Source: Micrococcales bacterium
Lineage (GTDB): Bacteria; Actinomycetota; Actinomycetes; Actinomycetales; Microbacteriaceae
Reading direction: 5' to 3'
Length of the DNA stretch: 33,216 nt
Assembly (NCBI GenBank): GCA_947452235.1
Contig: CANGBK010000010.1
Coordinates: forward strand, 1 to 33,216
Both the position numbers and the translations under genes were made by a program. The stretch's first letter is position 1. Every line of letters starts with the position of its first letter. The notes beneath the pieces were generated by a model. The model searched no databases, was not told the DNA's origin, and saw only the letters and a list, made by a program, of their open reading frames with translations. This document shows, one piece after another, positions 1-9,149 of the stretch.

Positions 1-2923
1 TAGCAATCCAAGGGTAAACCTTGTTTGGTGGCAACTGACCGCCTTCACCAGGTTTAGCACCTTGAGCCATCTTGATTTGGATGTCATCGGCATGAGTTAG
101 ATACATGCTGGTAACACCGAAACGACCTGAAGCAACTTGCTTGATAGCGCTTCGTCTAGCAGGGTCCAATAATCGTGCAACATCTTCCCCACCTTCACCG
201 GTGTTGGACTTAGCACCCAATTTGTTCATTGCAATTGCTAGAACTTCATGAGCCTCAGGAGAGATGGAACCATAAGACATAGCTCCGGTTGAGAATCGTT
301 TAACGATTTCAGATGCTGGTTCAACTTCTGAAAGAGAAACCGTTGGCCTGACACCTTCACGAAGCAAGAACAATCCACGAAGAGTCATCAAACTCTCTGC
401 TTGGTCGTCGATTAGCTTGGTGTATTCCTTGAAAATGTCGTAGCGCTTAGATCTGGTTGAATGCTGAAGTTTGAAAATAGTTTCTGGGTTGAAAAGATGC
501 GGAGGTCCTTCACGACGCCACTGGTATTCACCGCCGGTCTCAAGATCTTCGTGCGGTCGCATAGCTCTTTCAACTGGATACGCACTCGAGTGTCTAACAG
601 CAATCTCTTCGGCAATGACTTCTATCCCGATACCGCCCAGTTGACTTGTAGTACCGGTAAAGAAAGCATCAACAAATTCTGGTGAAAGACCAATAGCTTC
701 AAAACATTGAGCCCCGGAATATGAAGCAACAGTTGAAATGCCCATCTTGGACATAATCTTCAAGACGCCTTTGCCAAGAGCCTTGATTAGGTTTTGCGTT
801 GCATAGTCAACGCTTAGACCCTGAATCTCACCATTACGAACCATAAGTTCGACCGATTCCATTGCTAGGTATGGATTGATTGCAGCTGCTCCGAAACCAA
901 TTAGCGTAGCTACATGATGAACTTCACGAACATCGCCAGCTTCAACAACCAAACCAACCTTCGTTCTGTTGCCAGTTCTGAGCAGGTGGTGGTGAACGGC
1001 TGAAGTCAGAAGTAATGAAGGAATTGGCGCTAATTCCCTATTGCTGTCTCTATCCGAAACAACGATGAAGATGCAGCCATCTTGAACTGCTTTATCCAGT
1101 TCATCGTAGATTTCACGGAGTCGGCTCAGTAAGCCTTCAGCGCCATCATCAACTCTGTAAAGACCCTTAACCAAATATGACTTTCCAATACCTGAATCTT
1201 CGGAGTGTTTGATCTTGGAAAGTTCATCATTAGATAAAACAGGGAAATCAAGAATCACCATACGGGCATGCTCTGGAGTTGCCTCAAGTAGATTCTGTTC
1301 AGGTCCAATGCCTACGCTTAGAGATGTCACGATTTCTTCGCGGATTGAGTCAAGCGGAGGGTTAGTAACCTGTGCGAATTGCTGAATGAAGTAATCGAAT
1401 AGAAGACGTGGTCTATCGCTTAGAGCCGCTATCGGTGTGTCAGAACCCATGGCGCCGATAGGTTCGGCTCCGGTTCTAGCCATTGGCGAAAGAATGACTC
1501 TTAACTCTTCCTCTGTGTAGCCAAAGGTTCGCTGTCTTCTTGAAACAGAGCTCTTTGTGTATGCAACATGCTCACGCTCGGGAAGGTCCTTCAAGTTGAT
1601 TCGGTTGTCTTCTAACCATTTACCCCAAGGTTCACTTGCAGCAATTTCTGATTTGATATCGGAATCATCAATAAGGCGACCGCTTGCAGTATCCGCGAGG
1701 AACATTCGACCTGGTTGCAGTCTTCCCTTTCGAACAATCTTGCTCGGATCAATATCAACCACACCGATTTCAGAAGCAAGAACAACTAGACCATCGTCAG
1801 TAACTATGAATCTGCCTGGCCTTAGACCATTGCGGTCAAGAGTTGCACCAACTAGATCGCCATCTGTGAAGATAACTGCTGCAGGTCCATCCCAGGGTTC
1901 CATGAGCATGGAATGGAACTCATAGAAGTCTCTAAGCTCTTGAGACATGTCCGTTTGTTTTTCCCAAGCTTCAGGAATCATCATCATCATTGCGTGTGGC
2001 AATGATCTTCCGCTTAGGACAAGTAGTTCCAGCACCTCATCAAATGATGCAGAGTCAGAACCGCCAGGGGTAACGATCGGTGCTAGTTCTGAGAGATACG
2101 GAAGAGCATCCGAATGCAATCTAGGCTCTCTCGCCTTCATCCAGTTGCGGTTACCTTTAACGGTGTTTATTTCACCGTTGTGGGCAATCAGCCTAAAAGG
2201 ATGGGCTAGCGGCCAGGAGGGGAAAGTGTTAGTTGAGAATCGTGAGTGAACTAGAGCCAGCTTTGAAGCAAACAGCTCATTAGATAGGTCAGGATAGAAC
2301 GGCTCGAGCTGCAAAGTGGTAACCATTCCCTTGTAAACAAGAGTCTTTGAAGAAAGAGAAGGATGGTAGCTACCGAGCTTAAGTTCAGAGTTCTTCCTCA
2401 GAAAGAAAAGATCTCTTTCAAGCTCAAGATCCGTTGCTCCCCTAGTGCTAGAAACAAAGACCTGAAGAATTGTTGGCATCGCTGCTCTAGCCAAATCACC
2501 TAAAACATCTGGGCTCGTTGGAACAGTTCTTAAACCAAGAACCTGAAGATCTTTGGTTTCGGCGATCTGAGTGAAGCTAGCCAGCCACTCGCGTTGGTCA
2601 TCGTTATCTTTGAGAAAAACCAAACCAACACCATATTGGCCCTCTGCAGGTAAATCAAAATCAACAACTGACCTTAGGAACGCATCTGGGATTTGTGAAA
2701 GGATACCCGCTCCATCACCGGTACCAGCATCTGAACCCACCGCTCCACGGTGTTCTAGATTTCTCAGTGCGGTTAGAGCAGTGTCGATAATGTCATGCCC
2801 AGCAGTTCCTCGAAGAGTTGCCACCATGGCCAAGCCACAGGCATCTTTGTCTCGAGTTGGGTCATATAGTCCAGATGCTTCTGGCGCGGTATTGAACCGC
2901 TCAAAAGCTGTTGGCCTAGACAT
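1..2923 (-). CDS. gltB: Glutamate synthase large subunit, 5' two thirds (runs off the left edge)
   Basis: About 974 N-terminal codons of the large (alpha) subunit of glutamate synthase, which takes amide nitrogen from glutamine and builds glutamate from 2-oxoglutarate. The start is set by GGAG six bases before the ATG at 2923; an in-frame ATG at 2935 lacks a good SD. After a short propeptide comes DACGLAMVA with the presumed nucleophile Cys29 of the class II amidotransferase domain, followed by [11 protein letters not shown] and RNGLRPGRF. The central domain follows, and the start of the FMN/synthase domain is visible ([35 protein letters not shown]), just before the window ends. The Fe-S cysteines of the family lie further on and are not seen; full length is usually about 1500 residues. 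gltD is not in the window. It is separated from lgt by 61 bp and a terminator, so it probably has its own promoter, which I could not identify. Confidence 0.96.
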   Translation of the reverse strand, partial: MSRPTAFERFNTAPEASGLYDPTRDKDACGLAMVATLRGTAGHDIIDTALTALRNLEHRGAVGSDAGTGDGAGILSQIPDAFLRSVVDFDLPAEGQYGVGLVFLKDNDDQREWLASFTQIAETKDLQVLGLRTVPTSPDVLGDLARAAMPTILQVFVSSTRGATDLELERDLFFLRKNSELKLGSYHPSLSSKTLVYKGMVTTLQLEPFYPDLSNELFASKLALVHSRFSTNTFPSWPLAHPFRLIAHNGEINTVKGNRNWMKAREPRLHSDALPYLSELAPIVTPGGSDSASFDEVLELLVLSGRSLPHAMMMMIPEAWEKQTDMSQELRDFYEFHSMLMEPWDGPAAVIFTDGDLVGATLDRNGLRPGRFIVTDDGLVVLASEIGVVDIDPSKIVRKGRLQPGRMFLADTASGRLIDDSDIKSEIAASEPWGKWLEDNRINLKDLPEREHVAYTKSSVSRRQRTFGYTEEELRVILSPMARTGAEPIGAMGSDTPIAALSDRPRLLFDYFIQQFAQVTNPPLDSIREEIVTSLSVGIGPEQNLLEATPEHARMVILDFPVLSNDELSKIKHSEDSGIGKSYLVKGLYRVDDGAEGLLSRLREIYDELDKAVQDGCIFIVVSDRDSNRELAPIPSLLLTSAVHHHLLRTGNRTKVGLVVEAGDVREVHHVATLIGFGAAAINPYLAMESVELMVRNGEIQGLSVDYATQNLIKALGKGVLKIMSKMGISTVASYSGAQCFEAIGLSPEFVDAFFTGTTSQLGGIGIEVIAEEIAVRHSSAYPVERAMRPHEDLETGGEYQWRREGPPHLFNPETIFKLQHSTRSKRYDIFKEYTKLIDDQAESLMTLRGLFLLREGVRPTVSLSEVEPASEIVKRFSTGAMSYGSISPEAHEVLAIAMNKLGAKSNTGEGGEDVARLLDPARRSAIKQVASGRFGVTSMYLTHADDIQIKMAQGAKPGEGGQLPPNKVYPWIA

Positions 2924-2970
2924 GACTATCTCCATTCAAAGAAAAGTGAAATGGGGACGTCTATGGCCCG

Positions 2971-3000
2971 AGAAGAAAACCGACCTATTTAGGCTCGGTT
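2971..3000 (-). terminator. Intrinsic terminator wrapped around the lgt stop codon
   Basis: On the minus strand AACCGA (3000-2995) pairs perfectly with TCGGTT (2983-2978). After a one-base bulge, CCT pairs with AGG across an AAAT loop, and the stem is followed by the U-rich run TTCTTCT (2977-2971). The lgt stop TAG (2987-2985) lies in the loop and inner stem. This is a textbook Rho-independent shape and the only convincing one in the window. It should end transcripts coming through lgt and insulate gltB. The call rests on visual pairing only. Confidence 0.75.
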
Positions 3001-3926
3001 GACTCCAATTCTACTGGTGGAATCTCGCTCTTTTTAGGTTTATTTGGCTTAGGTTCATAGCTTCTGCCAGGGAGGTAACCGCTCAGTTCTATACCTGTGT
3101 GACGGTATCTCTGAACCACCATAAGAGTTAGACCCAAGAGGAAACCGAATACCGCTGACCACTGGTTGGTTCGAAGACCGAAGTAAACATCTGAAGGATC
3201 TAGTCTGATGGATTCGATGAAGAAGCGACCGAATGAGTACCACATCAGGTAACTAGCAAACATCTTGCCCCAACGTAGGTTGAATCTAGATTCGAGGAAC
3301 AGTAGAACACCAACACCTAACAATGACCAAAGCGATTCATAAAGGAATGCTGGATGGAATGTAACGCCTGAAGGTAAACCCAACGGGTAAGCAGGGTTAG
3401 CTTGAGAAATCTCCAGGCCCCAAGGTAGATCTGTTGGAGCTCCAAAAAGTTCGTTGTTGAAATAGTTGCCCCAGCGGCCAATTGCCTGAGCAATCAAGAT
3501 TCCAGGAACAAGTGCATCTGCGAAGCTAAAGAATCTAATCCCAGCAGATTTAAGACCGATAAGTTTGATGTCAACCTGACAGCCGATGTATGCTCCGATA
3601 GCTCCAAAGATTAGAGCTCCGTAGATAGCTAGGCCGCCTTCCCAAAGCTTGAACATAGAAGTCCAGTCTTTGCCTTCACCAAAGTAATCATTGAAGTGGG
3701 TGAAAACGTGAAAAAGTCTGCCACCGATAATTCCAAATGGCACAGCCCAAATTGCGATATCAACAGCAAGACCTGGCTCCATGCCGCGTGCCTTCGTGCG
3801 AGAGGCGGTTACGAGAGTTGCCAAAATGATGCCGGTGAGGATAAATAACGCGTAAAAGTGAACTTCGAAAGGACCAACCTGGATTGTGCTAATAGTTGGT
3901 GAAGGAATAGAACCTAGGTAATTCAT
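2985..3926 (-). CDS. lgt: Prolipoprotein diacylglyceryl transferase
   Basis: Integral membrane enzyme that transfers diacylglycerol from phosphatidylglycerol to the lipobox cysteine of prelipoproteins, the first step of lipoprotein maturation. The 313-residue product has about seven hydrophobic segments, starting near residue 22. The Lgt signature GRWGNYFNNE (150-159) is intact. WEGGLAIYG (95-103) replaces the HxGGL seen in enterobacteria, as I recall for other actinobacterial Lgt proteins. The C-terminal tail (about 285-313) is charged and Lys/Pro/Glu rich, which is common in actinobacterial Lgt. The ATG start overlaps the trpA stop as ATGA, so translation is probably coupled to trpA. It is the last gene before the terminator. 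Placement of lgt directly after trpA is common in Actinobacteria, although the functions are unrelated. Confidence 0.96.
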   Translation of the reverse strand: MNYLGSIPSPTISTIQVGPFEVHFYALFILTGIILATLVTASRTKARGMEPGLAVDIAIWAVPFGIIGGRLFHVFTHFNDYFGEGKDWTSMFKLWEGGLAIYGALIFGAIGAYIGCQVDIKLIGLKSAGIRFFSFADALVPGILIAQAIGRWGNYFNNELFGAPTDLPWGLEISQANPAYPLGLPSGVTFHPAFLYESLWSLLGVGVLLFLESRFNLRWGKMFASYLMWYSFGRFFIESIRLDPSDVYFGLRTNQWSAVFGFLLGLTLMVVQRYRHTGIELSGYLPGRSYEPKPNKPKKSEIPPVELESTEPK

Positions 3927-4708
3927 TTACTCGAGCCTGCTTTCAGATTTCTAACACAGTTTACAAGTTCATCTAGGCCACCCTGCTGATAAGCCTTTAT
4001 CAAGGCCGAGCCAACAATCGCTCCATCAGCATATGAATTGACTTCTGCGACCTGCTCACCAGTTGAAATACCAATACCAACACAAACAGGCGTTCCGGTC
4101 TCAGATTCGTTCACGCCTGAAACAACTTTCCTGGCGGCTTTATCCAAATCTTCACGTGCACCAGTAATGCCCATTGTTGAAACTGCGTAGACGAAACCAC
4201 GGCTGGAGTTAGCTGCCTGCTCTAGACGTTCAGGTGAAGATGAAGGTGTTGCCAAGAACACTCGATCCAAATCGAACTCTTCACTGAGTCGTAGCCAGTC
4301 TTTAGCCTCATCAGGAATTAAATCAGGCGTGATTAGCCCCGCTGCTCCAGACTCCTTCAAACCCATAGCAAACTTCTCAACACCGAACTGCAGAATTGGG
4401 TTCCAATAACTCATGACCAAAACTGGAGTTGAGACTTTTGAAGTTATCTCCTTGATTACTCCAAAGAGCTCACGAAGTTTGAAGCCGTTTGCCAAAGCAA
4501 GTTCTGTTGCTTCCTGAATAACTAGTCCATCCATAACTGGATCAGAATAAGGAACACCTAGCTCTAGAACATCAACACCAGCCTCGCAGATAGCAACGCA
4601 GGCATCGATAGAAGCTTTTACATCTGGGTAACCAGCTGGGAAGTAACCAATAAGTGCGCTTTCCCCGTTCGCTCTCGCTGCTCTAATCGCGTCTGCAGTT
4701 TTACTCAT
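3923..4708 (-). CDS. trpA: Tryptophan synthase alpha chain
   Basis: Cleaves indole-3-glycerol phosphate to indole and glyceraldehyde 3-phosphate; the indole is channelled to TrpB. I prefer the ATG at 4708 (261 aa) over the in-frame GTG at 4717. AGGTGG lies about five bases before that ATG, and with this start the catalytic residues fall at Glu49 ([10 protein letters not shown]) and Asp60 (VMDG), the same numbers as in the enterobacterial enzyme. The phosphate-binding end is visible as [10 protein letters not shown] and GAIVGSALI. It overlaps the end of trpB by 8 bases and the start of lgt by 4 bases. Confidence 0.97.
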   Translation of the reverse strand: MSKTADAIRAARANGESALIGYFPAGYPDVKASIDACVAICEAGVDVLELGVPYSDPVMDGLVIQEATELALANGFKLRELFGVIKEITSKVSTPVLVMSYWNPILQFGVEKFAMGLKESGAAGLITPDLIPDEAKDWLRLSEEFDLDRVFLATPSSSPERLEQAANSSRGFVYAVSTMGITGAREDLDKAARKVVSGVNESETGTPVCVGIGISTGEQVAEVNSYADGAIVGSALIKAYQQGGLDELVNCVRNLKAGSSK

Positions 4709-5906
4709 TGTTGCCACCTAAGAAACCAAAGTATTTACCAACAGTTTCCATGTCCTTATCCCCGCGACCACTGAGGTTAATCAGAATGCTTGAGCCCGAA
4801 GGGAGTTTTCCACCATGTTTGATGACACCGGCAAGAGCATGGGCTGTTTCAATCGCAGCGATGATTCCCTCCGTTTGGGCCAAGTCTCTCAGCGCTTGCA
4901 TAGCTTCAGCATCGGTAACACCGAAGTATTCAGCTCTATTCAAATCTTTCAACCAAGCGTGTTCTGGGCCAACACCTGGATAGTCCAAACCAGCTGAGAT
5001 GGAATGACTTTCAACTGTTTGACCGTCTTCGTCTTGGAGCATGTAACTCTTAGCGCCGTGCAACACTCCGATGCGGCCTTCGCTTAGAGTCGCAGCATGC
5101 TTGCCGGTTTCGATACCTTCACCTGCGGCTTCAAAGCCCCAAAGAGCAACATCGTCATCTAAGAATGCGTGGAACAGCCCGATAGCGTTTGAACCTCCAC
5201 CAACGCATGCTGCAGCAACGGTTGGAAGAGAACCAATAAGTTCAATCATTTGCTCACGAGCTTCTTTACCAATGATTGAGTGAAAGTCACGAACCATAGT
5301 TGGGAAAGGATGAGGTCCGGCAACTGTTCCAAGAAGATAGTGAGTGTTCTCAACGTTGGTAACCCAATCACGAAGAGCTTCGTTGATTGCGTCTTTTAAT
5401 GTTTTAGATCCGGTTGTTACGGGAATAACTTTTGCACCTAGAAGCTGCATACGTGCCACGTTTAGCGCCTGACGCTGGGTGTCAACTTCACCCATGTAAA
5501 CAACACATTCAAGTCCGAAAAGCGCTGCAGCTGTTGCGCTGGCAACACCGTGCTGACCGGCACCTGTTTCTGCGATTATTCGAGTCTTGCCCATACGTTT
5601 TGCTAGCAAGGCTTGACCAATAACGTTATTGATCTTGTGTGAACCGGTGTGGTTGAGGTCTTCGCGCTTTAGGAAGATTCGAACATCGCCAACTAGCTTT
5701 GCGAATTTTGGAACTTCAGTGATGATGGATGGTCGACCAACGTAGTCACGGTTAAGTTCAGCTAGCTGCTGAATAAAGGCAGGGTCCTTCTTAGCATCCT
5801 CATAGGTCTGTTCAAGTTCATCTAGAGCAGCGATAAGTGACTCGGGTACGAAACGACCACCATACTCACCAAAGTATGGACCAGACTGATCTCTTAGATT
5901 GCTCAT
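4701..5906 (-). CDS. trpB: Tryptophan synthase beta chain
   Basis: PLP enzyme that condenses indole with L-serine to make tryptophan, working as an alpha2-beta2 complex with TrpA. 401 residues. The PLP lysine is Lys91 in [10 protein letters not shown], and the PLP phosphate loop is [10 protein letters not shown]. The N-terminus has the usual [16 protein letters not shown] at 5909 is also in frame, but AGGA sits seven bases before the ATG at 5906 and favours that start. The trpC stop and trpB start form TAGTGATG, only two bases apart, so coupling is likely. The 3' end overlaps trpA by 8 bases. Confidence 0.97.
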   Translation of the reverse strand: MSNLRDQSGPYFGEYGGRFVPESLIAALDELEQTYEDAKKDPAFIQQLAELNRDYVGRPSIITEVPKFAKLVGDVRIFLKREDLNHTGSHKINNVIGQALLAKRMGKTRIIAETGAGQHGVASATAAALFGLECVVYMGEVDTQRQALNVARMQLLGAKVIPVTTGSKTLKDAINEALRDWVTNVENTHYLLGTVAGPHPFPTMVRDFHSIIGKEAREQMIELIGSLPTVAAACVGGGSNAIGLFHAFLDDDVALWGFEAAGEGIETGKHAATLSEGRIGVLHGAKSYMLQDEDGQTVESHSISAGLDYPGVGPEHAWLKDLNRAEYFGVTDAEAMQALRDLAQTEGIIAAIETAHALAGVIKHGGKLPSGSSILINLSGRGDKDMETVGKYFGFLGGNNE

Positions 5907-5908
5907 CA

Positions 5909-6694
5909 CTAAATCCTAATCTTTGGAACTGCTTTGAACTCTTCGATGAGTCTTGCTGCATCTCCAGTTACTAAGGCTTCCCCAACCAAAACGCAGTCAG
6001 CGCCAGCTTTGGCGTAGGCCACAACATCCTCAACATTTCTAACCGCTGATTCCGCAATGGCAATACTTCCAGAAGGGAGAAGATCAACTAGCGAGCCAAA
6101 CAATTCTCTGTCTGTTTCAAAAGTTGAAAGGTCTCTGGCATTGATGCCTATCACTTCAGCTCCTAAATCAACTGCTCTGAGAACTTCTTCTCTGTTATGG
6201 GTTTCAACGAGAGCAGTCATTCCTAGAGAGCCAATAAGACGGTATAGATGCTGAAGCTGCGGCTGATTTAGTCCCGCGACGATGAGCAAGACTATATCTG
6301 CCCCATGCGCTCTAGCTTCAAGCACCTGATACTCACTCGCAATGAAATCTTTGCGCAGCAGCGGAATTTCAACAGCACGTCGAACTGCATCAAAGTCTTT
6401 TAGGGAACCCTTGAACTTACGTTCTTCGGTCAGCACGCTGATTGCAGATGCTCCTGCGCTTTCATAGGTGAGAGCAAGACCGGCAGGATCTGGAATTGGA
6501 GCTAAATCACCTTTTGAAGGACTGGCTCTCTTAATTTCAGCAATAACATTCATGTGATTGCCAGCGGATAAGAAGCCCTTAGCGTCTAAAGAAGCTGCTT
6601 GGTTTGATATAAGTTCTTCGAGTTTTGCGATAGGAGTTAGTTGGGCACGCTGTTGCGAGTCAGCAATACTGCCCGCATACAGATCCTCGAGCAT
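5909..6694 (-). CDS. trpC: Indole-3-glycerol phosphate synthase
   Basis: TIM-barrel enzyme that decarboxylates and cyclises CdRP to indole-3-glycerol phosphate, the substrate of TrpA. 261 residues. The conserved elements are [10 protein letters not shown] (53-62, catalytic Glu and Lys), LLRKDFI (112-118) and IGINARDL. The phosphate-binding turn reads AESAVRN (214-220) where AESG is usual, so a glycine is replaced by alanine. It is a stand-alone TrpC, not fused to TrpF. The ATG follows the tandem stops (TAATAA) of the upstream small membrane protein gene by a few bases, and no strong SD is visible, so translation is probably coupled. Confidence 0.96.
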   Translation of the reverse strand: MLEDLYAGSIADSQQRAQLTPIAKLEELISNQAASLDAKGFLSAGNHMNVIAEIKRASPSKGDLAPIPDPAGLALTYESAGASAISVLTEERKFKGSLKDFDAVRRAVEIPLLRKDFIASEYQVLEARAHGADIVLLIVAGLNQPQLQHLYRLIGSLGMTALVETHNREEVLRAVDLGAEVIGINARDLSTFETDRELFGSLVDLLPSGSIAIAESAVRNVEDVVAYAKAGADCVLVGEALVTGDAARLIEEFKAVPKIRI

Positions 6695-6697
6695 TTA

Positions 6698-6916
6698 TTA
6701 CTTGCTTGACTTACCTGCTACGCCGAAACCTAGCTTTGCTAGAACTGGCCCAACAAACAGTGAAACAACGGTCAGAGCAGCACCTGTGTATGTGATCACA
6801 TCAGCGCGAACTAGGTAGCCCCAAGTTGCAAGGGAGATTCCAACAATCGCAACAATAACTGCAGTCCAAGCTGCAACTGAGTTTCCGTGGCCTGGTTCGT
6901 CGTGGTGAGTGCTCAT
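6698..6916 (-). CDS. Small two-TM membrane protein, HGxxPAAW (DUF6704) family-like
   Basis: 72-residue protein of unknown function between trpE and trpC. I place the start at the ATG at 6916, because GAAAGGT lies just before it and the family motif falls near the N-terminus; the longer upstream reading (to 6970) overlaps trpE and has no support. It has a His-rich start (MSTHHDEPGHGNS), then two hydrophobic segments at about 17-36 and 42-62, and a short basic tail (GKSSK). No signal peptidase site is obvious. Position and motif match the small actinobacterial proteins annotated as HGxxPAAW family, but the motif here is HGNSVAAW, with Val for Pro. The family function is unknown to me. Its position suggests co-expression with trp genes and does not prove a role in them. 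Confidence 0.8.
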   Translation of the reverse strand: MSTHHDEPGHGNSVAAWTAVIVAIVGISLATWGYLVRADVITYTGAALTVVSLFVGPVLAKLGFGVAGKSSK

Positions 6917-6942
6917 TTTGACCTTTCTACCTTCTAATCTTA

Positions 6943-6962
6943 ACCAAGGTTTAGTCCTTGGT
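6943..6962 (-). other. Perfect 7-bp hairpin over the trpE stop codon
   Basis: On the minus strand ACCAAGG (6962-6956) and CCTTGGT (6949-6943) form a perfect stem with a six-base loop, ACTAAA, that contains the trpE TAA stop. No U-tract follows, so it is not a standard terminator. It could stabilise or process the mRNA between trpE and the downstream trp genes, or it could be chance. Confidence 0.4.
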
Positions 6963-8471
6963 CTGCCCAAACAAGGCGTTTGCTTGTGAAATTGCGGCTA
7001 TTACAGCCGAAGCCTTGTTTACTGTTTCCTGATATTCGGACTCAGGGACTGAATCCAAAACAATCCCCGCGCCTGCTTGGACTCGAGCTATGCCATCTCT
7101 TATAACCGCAGTTCTAATCGCAATAGCCAAATCAGCATTGCCTTCGAAGTCAAGGTAGCCAACTACCCCACCAAAAACGCCGCGGTTACTTGGTTCAAGA
7201 TCGTCAATTATCTCAAGAGCCCGAGGCTTAGGAGCGCCAGAGAGGGTTCCAGCTGGGAAAGTTGCTTTGAAAACATCCAAAGGAGTTTGATTCTCTCCCA
7301 ATTCGCCTTCAACAGTTGAAACCAAATGCATGATGTGACTAAAGCGCTCTACCTTCATGAATTGAGTAACTGCTACAGAGGCAGGTTTACAAACTTTAAG
7401 AAGATCATTTCTAGCTAAGTCAACCAACATCAGGTGCTCAGCTTTTTCCTTTGTGTCGGCTAGTAAGTCGTCCGCTAGATCCATGTCTGCTTTAGGGTCA
7501 GCACCGCGAGGCCTTGAACCGGCAATTGGATGCATGATTACCTTTTCACCTTGAACCTTAACTAATGCCTCAGGTGAAGAGCCAACAACGGAGTAATCGC
7601 CAGAATCATCACTAAAGTTCAAAAGATACATATACGGTGAAGGATTTAAAGTTCGCAATACTCGATAAACATCAAGCGGGCTAGCACTTACCTCAACATC
7701 GAATCGCTGTGAGATAACAACCTGGAAAACATCGCCGATGCGAACGTATTCCTTAGCTTTCTCAACGGATTTCAAGAAGTCATCTTTAGCTGTGTTGTAT
7801 GAGATCCTTGCCGGAACGATATCACTTTCAGTTGCAAAGACTGCTCTCGTCGGTTCTTGAAGCGAACTAAAAAGATTTTCAATACGAAGAACAGCCTCTT
7901 CGTATTTGATGTCGTAATCATCTTTGTCGTCGCAATAAACGTTAGAGACTAGTAGCAAGCTATTGAACTTGTGGTCAACGACAACAAGGTCCTGGGCCAT
8001 CTGCAAATGAATCTTTGGACGCTGGTAGTCGAGATTGCCTTTGGGCTCCAGCTTCTCAATGTCTCTGATGACATCCCAAGAGAACAAACCAACTAGACCA
8101 GATGTCAGTGGCGGTAAATCGCTAAGTTCTGCAATCTTCCAGGAGGACTGAACTGTCTTGATTGCCTCAAGTGGAGAGCGTAGGTCGAGATTGCCGGTAG
8201 GTAAAGCAAGATTTACATCGCTTACTCTAAACCCTGTTTCAGTTTCAAGAAACGAAGCTCTCGAGTTGACGCCTATAAAGCTGTATCTCGACCAAACCCC
8301 TTGTTCTGCAGATTCCAGAAGGAAGGTTCCTGATTTTCCGGTTGCAAGTTTTTCATAGAGACCAACTGGAGTCTCGTTACCGCCGAACACTTTCAAATAA
8401 ACAGGTACGACCTTACCCAAACGTGCCTGCTCGAGGAATTGCTCTTTAGTTAGATTAAGTTTGAAGCCCAT
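6951..8471 (-). CDS. trpE: Anthranilate synthase component I
   Basis: Converts chorismate to anthranilate, with ammonia supplied by TrpG; first committed step of tryptophan synthesis. 506 residues. LLESAEQG (51-58) is the LLES element of the tryptophan feedback site, together with [11 protein letters not shown]. The chorismate-binding domain shows [19 protein letters not shown] and [16 protein letters not shown]. The start ATG overlaps the rpe stop by one base (TAATG). There is therefore no room for a leader peptide or attenuator directly upstream, and expression probably depends on rpe translation and an upstream promoter. trpG and trpD are not in the window and must be elsewhere if the pathway is complete. 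Confidence 0.97.
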   Translation of the reverse strand: MGFKLNLTKEQFLEQARLGKVVPVYLKVFGGNETPVGLYEKLATGKSGTFLLESAEQGVWSRYSFIGVNSRASFLETETGFRVSDVNLALPTGNLDLRSPLEAIKTVQSSWKIAELSDLPPLTSGLVGLFSWDVIRDIEKLEPKGNLDYQRPKIHLQMAQDLVVVDHKFNSLLLVSNVYCDDKDDYDIKYEEAVLRIENLFSSLQEPTRAVFATESDIVPARISYNTAKDDFLKSVEKAKEYVRIGDVFQVVISQRFDVEVSASPLDVYRVLRTLNPSPYMYLLNFSDDSGDYSVVGSSPEALVKVQGEKVIMHPIAGSRPRGADPKADMDLADDLLADTKEKAEHLMLVDLARNDLLKVCKPASVAVTQFMKVERFSHIMHLVSTVEGELGENQTPLDVFKATFPAGTLSGAPKPRALEIIDDLEPSNRGVFGGVVGYLDFEGNADLAIAIRTAVIRDGIARVQAGAGIVLDSVPESEYQETVNKASAVIAAISQANALFGQTKD

Positions 8472-9133
8472 TAGTGTTTGTGACTTCCCTCTAGCGCCAG
8501 TGAACGTAGGAGTTCTATCTGAGCGTTTCTGTCGGCAGCCTTAAACACAGCTGAACCAGCAACAAATGTATCGACACCGGCTTCAGCGAGCACGGCTATG
8601 TTCGTTTCGTCAACACCACCATCTATCTGTAGCCAGATGTCCCTGCCTTCAAGAAGTATCTTGGACTCGATTACTTTTTCCACCGAACTCTCAATAAAGG
8701 ATTGACCACCAAAGCCTGGCTCAACAGACATCACCAGAACCTGATCGTAGAACTCAATGAACTTTGCAATGTCTTGAACTTTAGTTCCTGGTTTTATGGC
8801 AATCCCCGCTCTAGAACCATTTGACCTGATGTCTTTAGCAATCTTTCTTGGATCGAGGCATGCCTCGTAATGAACCGTAGTCGAAAAAACGCCAAGCTCT
8901 GCATACTTAGCTGCCCAGAAATCTGGCTTCTCAATCATTAGGTGAACATCTAGAGGCAGTTTCGAAATTTCCTGCATGCGTTTGACCATAGGAAGGCCGA
9001 ATGTCATGTTTGGAACAAAGTGACCATCCATAACATCAACGTGAATGCCGTCAGCAGCGGAAATGCTCTCGAAGTCGCGTTCGAAATTAACGAAATCCGC
9101 ACTCAAAATACTCGGCTGAATTCTGATGGTCAT
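8471..9133 (-). CDS. rpe: Ribulose-phosphate 3-epimerase
   Basis: Interconverts ribulose 5-phosphate and xylulose 5-phosphate in the pentose phosphate pathway, which feeds PRPP for the pyr and trp genes nearby. 220-residue TIM barrel with IQPSILSADF at the N-terminus, the metal and catalytic element GIHVDVMDGHFVPN (29-42), SVEPGFGGQSF and QIDGGVDE. The ATG has AGG about seven bases upstream and follows the rsmB stop by 16 bases. The stop overlaps the trpE start (TAATG). Confidence 0.96.
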   Translation of the reverse strand: MTIRIQPSILSADFVNFERDFESISAADGIHVDVMDGHFVPNMTFGLPMVKRMQEISKLPLDVHLMIEKPDFWAAKYAELGVFSTTVHYEACLDPRKIAKDIRSNGSRAGIAIKPGTKVQDIAKFIEFYDQVLVMSVEPGFGGQSFIESSVEKVIESKILLEGRDIWLQIDGGVDETNIAVLAEAGVDTFVAGSAVFKAADRNAQIELLRSLALEGSHKH

Positions 9134-9149
9134 AGTTAAGCCTAACCTG

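Noticed and set aside
1976-1992. Short repeat of ATC on the plus strand (simple repeat?)
   Set aside because: It encodes the conserved run of Met residues in the [10 protein letters not shown] segment of GltB.
2924-2970. gltB promoter
   Set aside because: I found no -10/-35 pair with acceptable spacing, although a promoter must lie here or within the lgt end if the terminator works.
2571-3002. 143-codon open frame on the plus strand over the gltB start
   Set aside because: It is antisense to the well-supported gltB and lgt ends, has no recognisable domain or SD, and its composition mirrors the opposite-strand codons.
8474-8520. trp leader peptide or attenuator before trpE
   Set aside because: This stretch is the coding end of rpe (HKH then stop); no Trp-codon run or terminator-like fold is seen.
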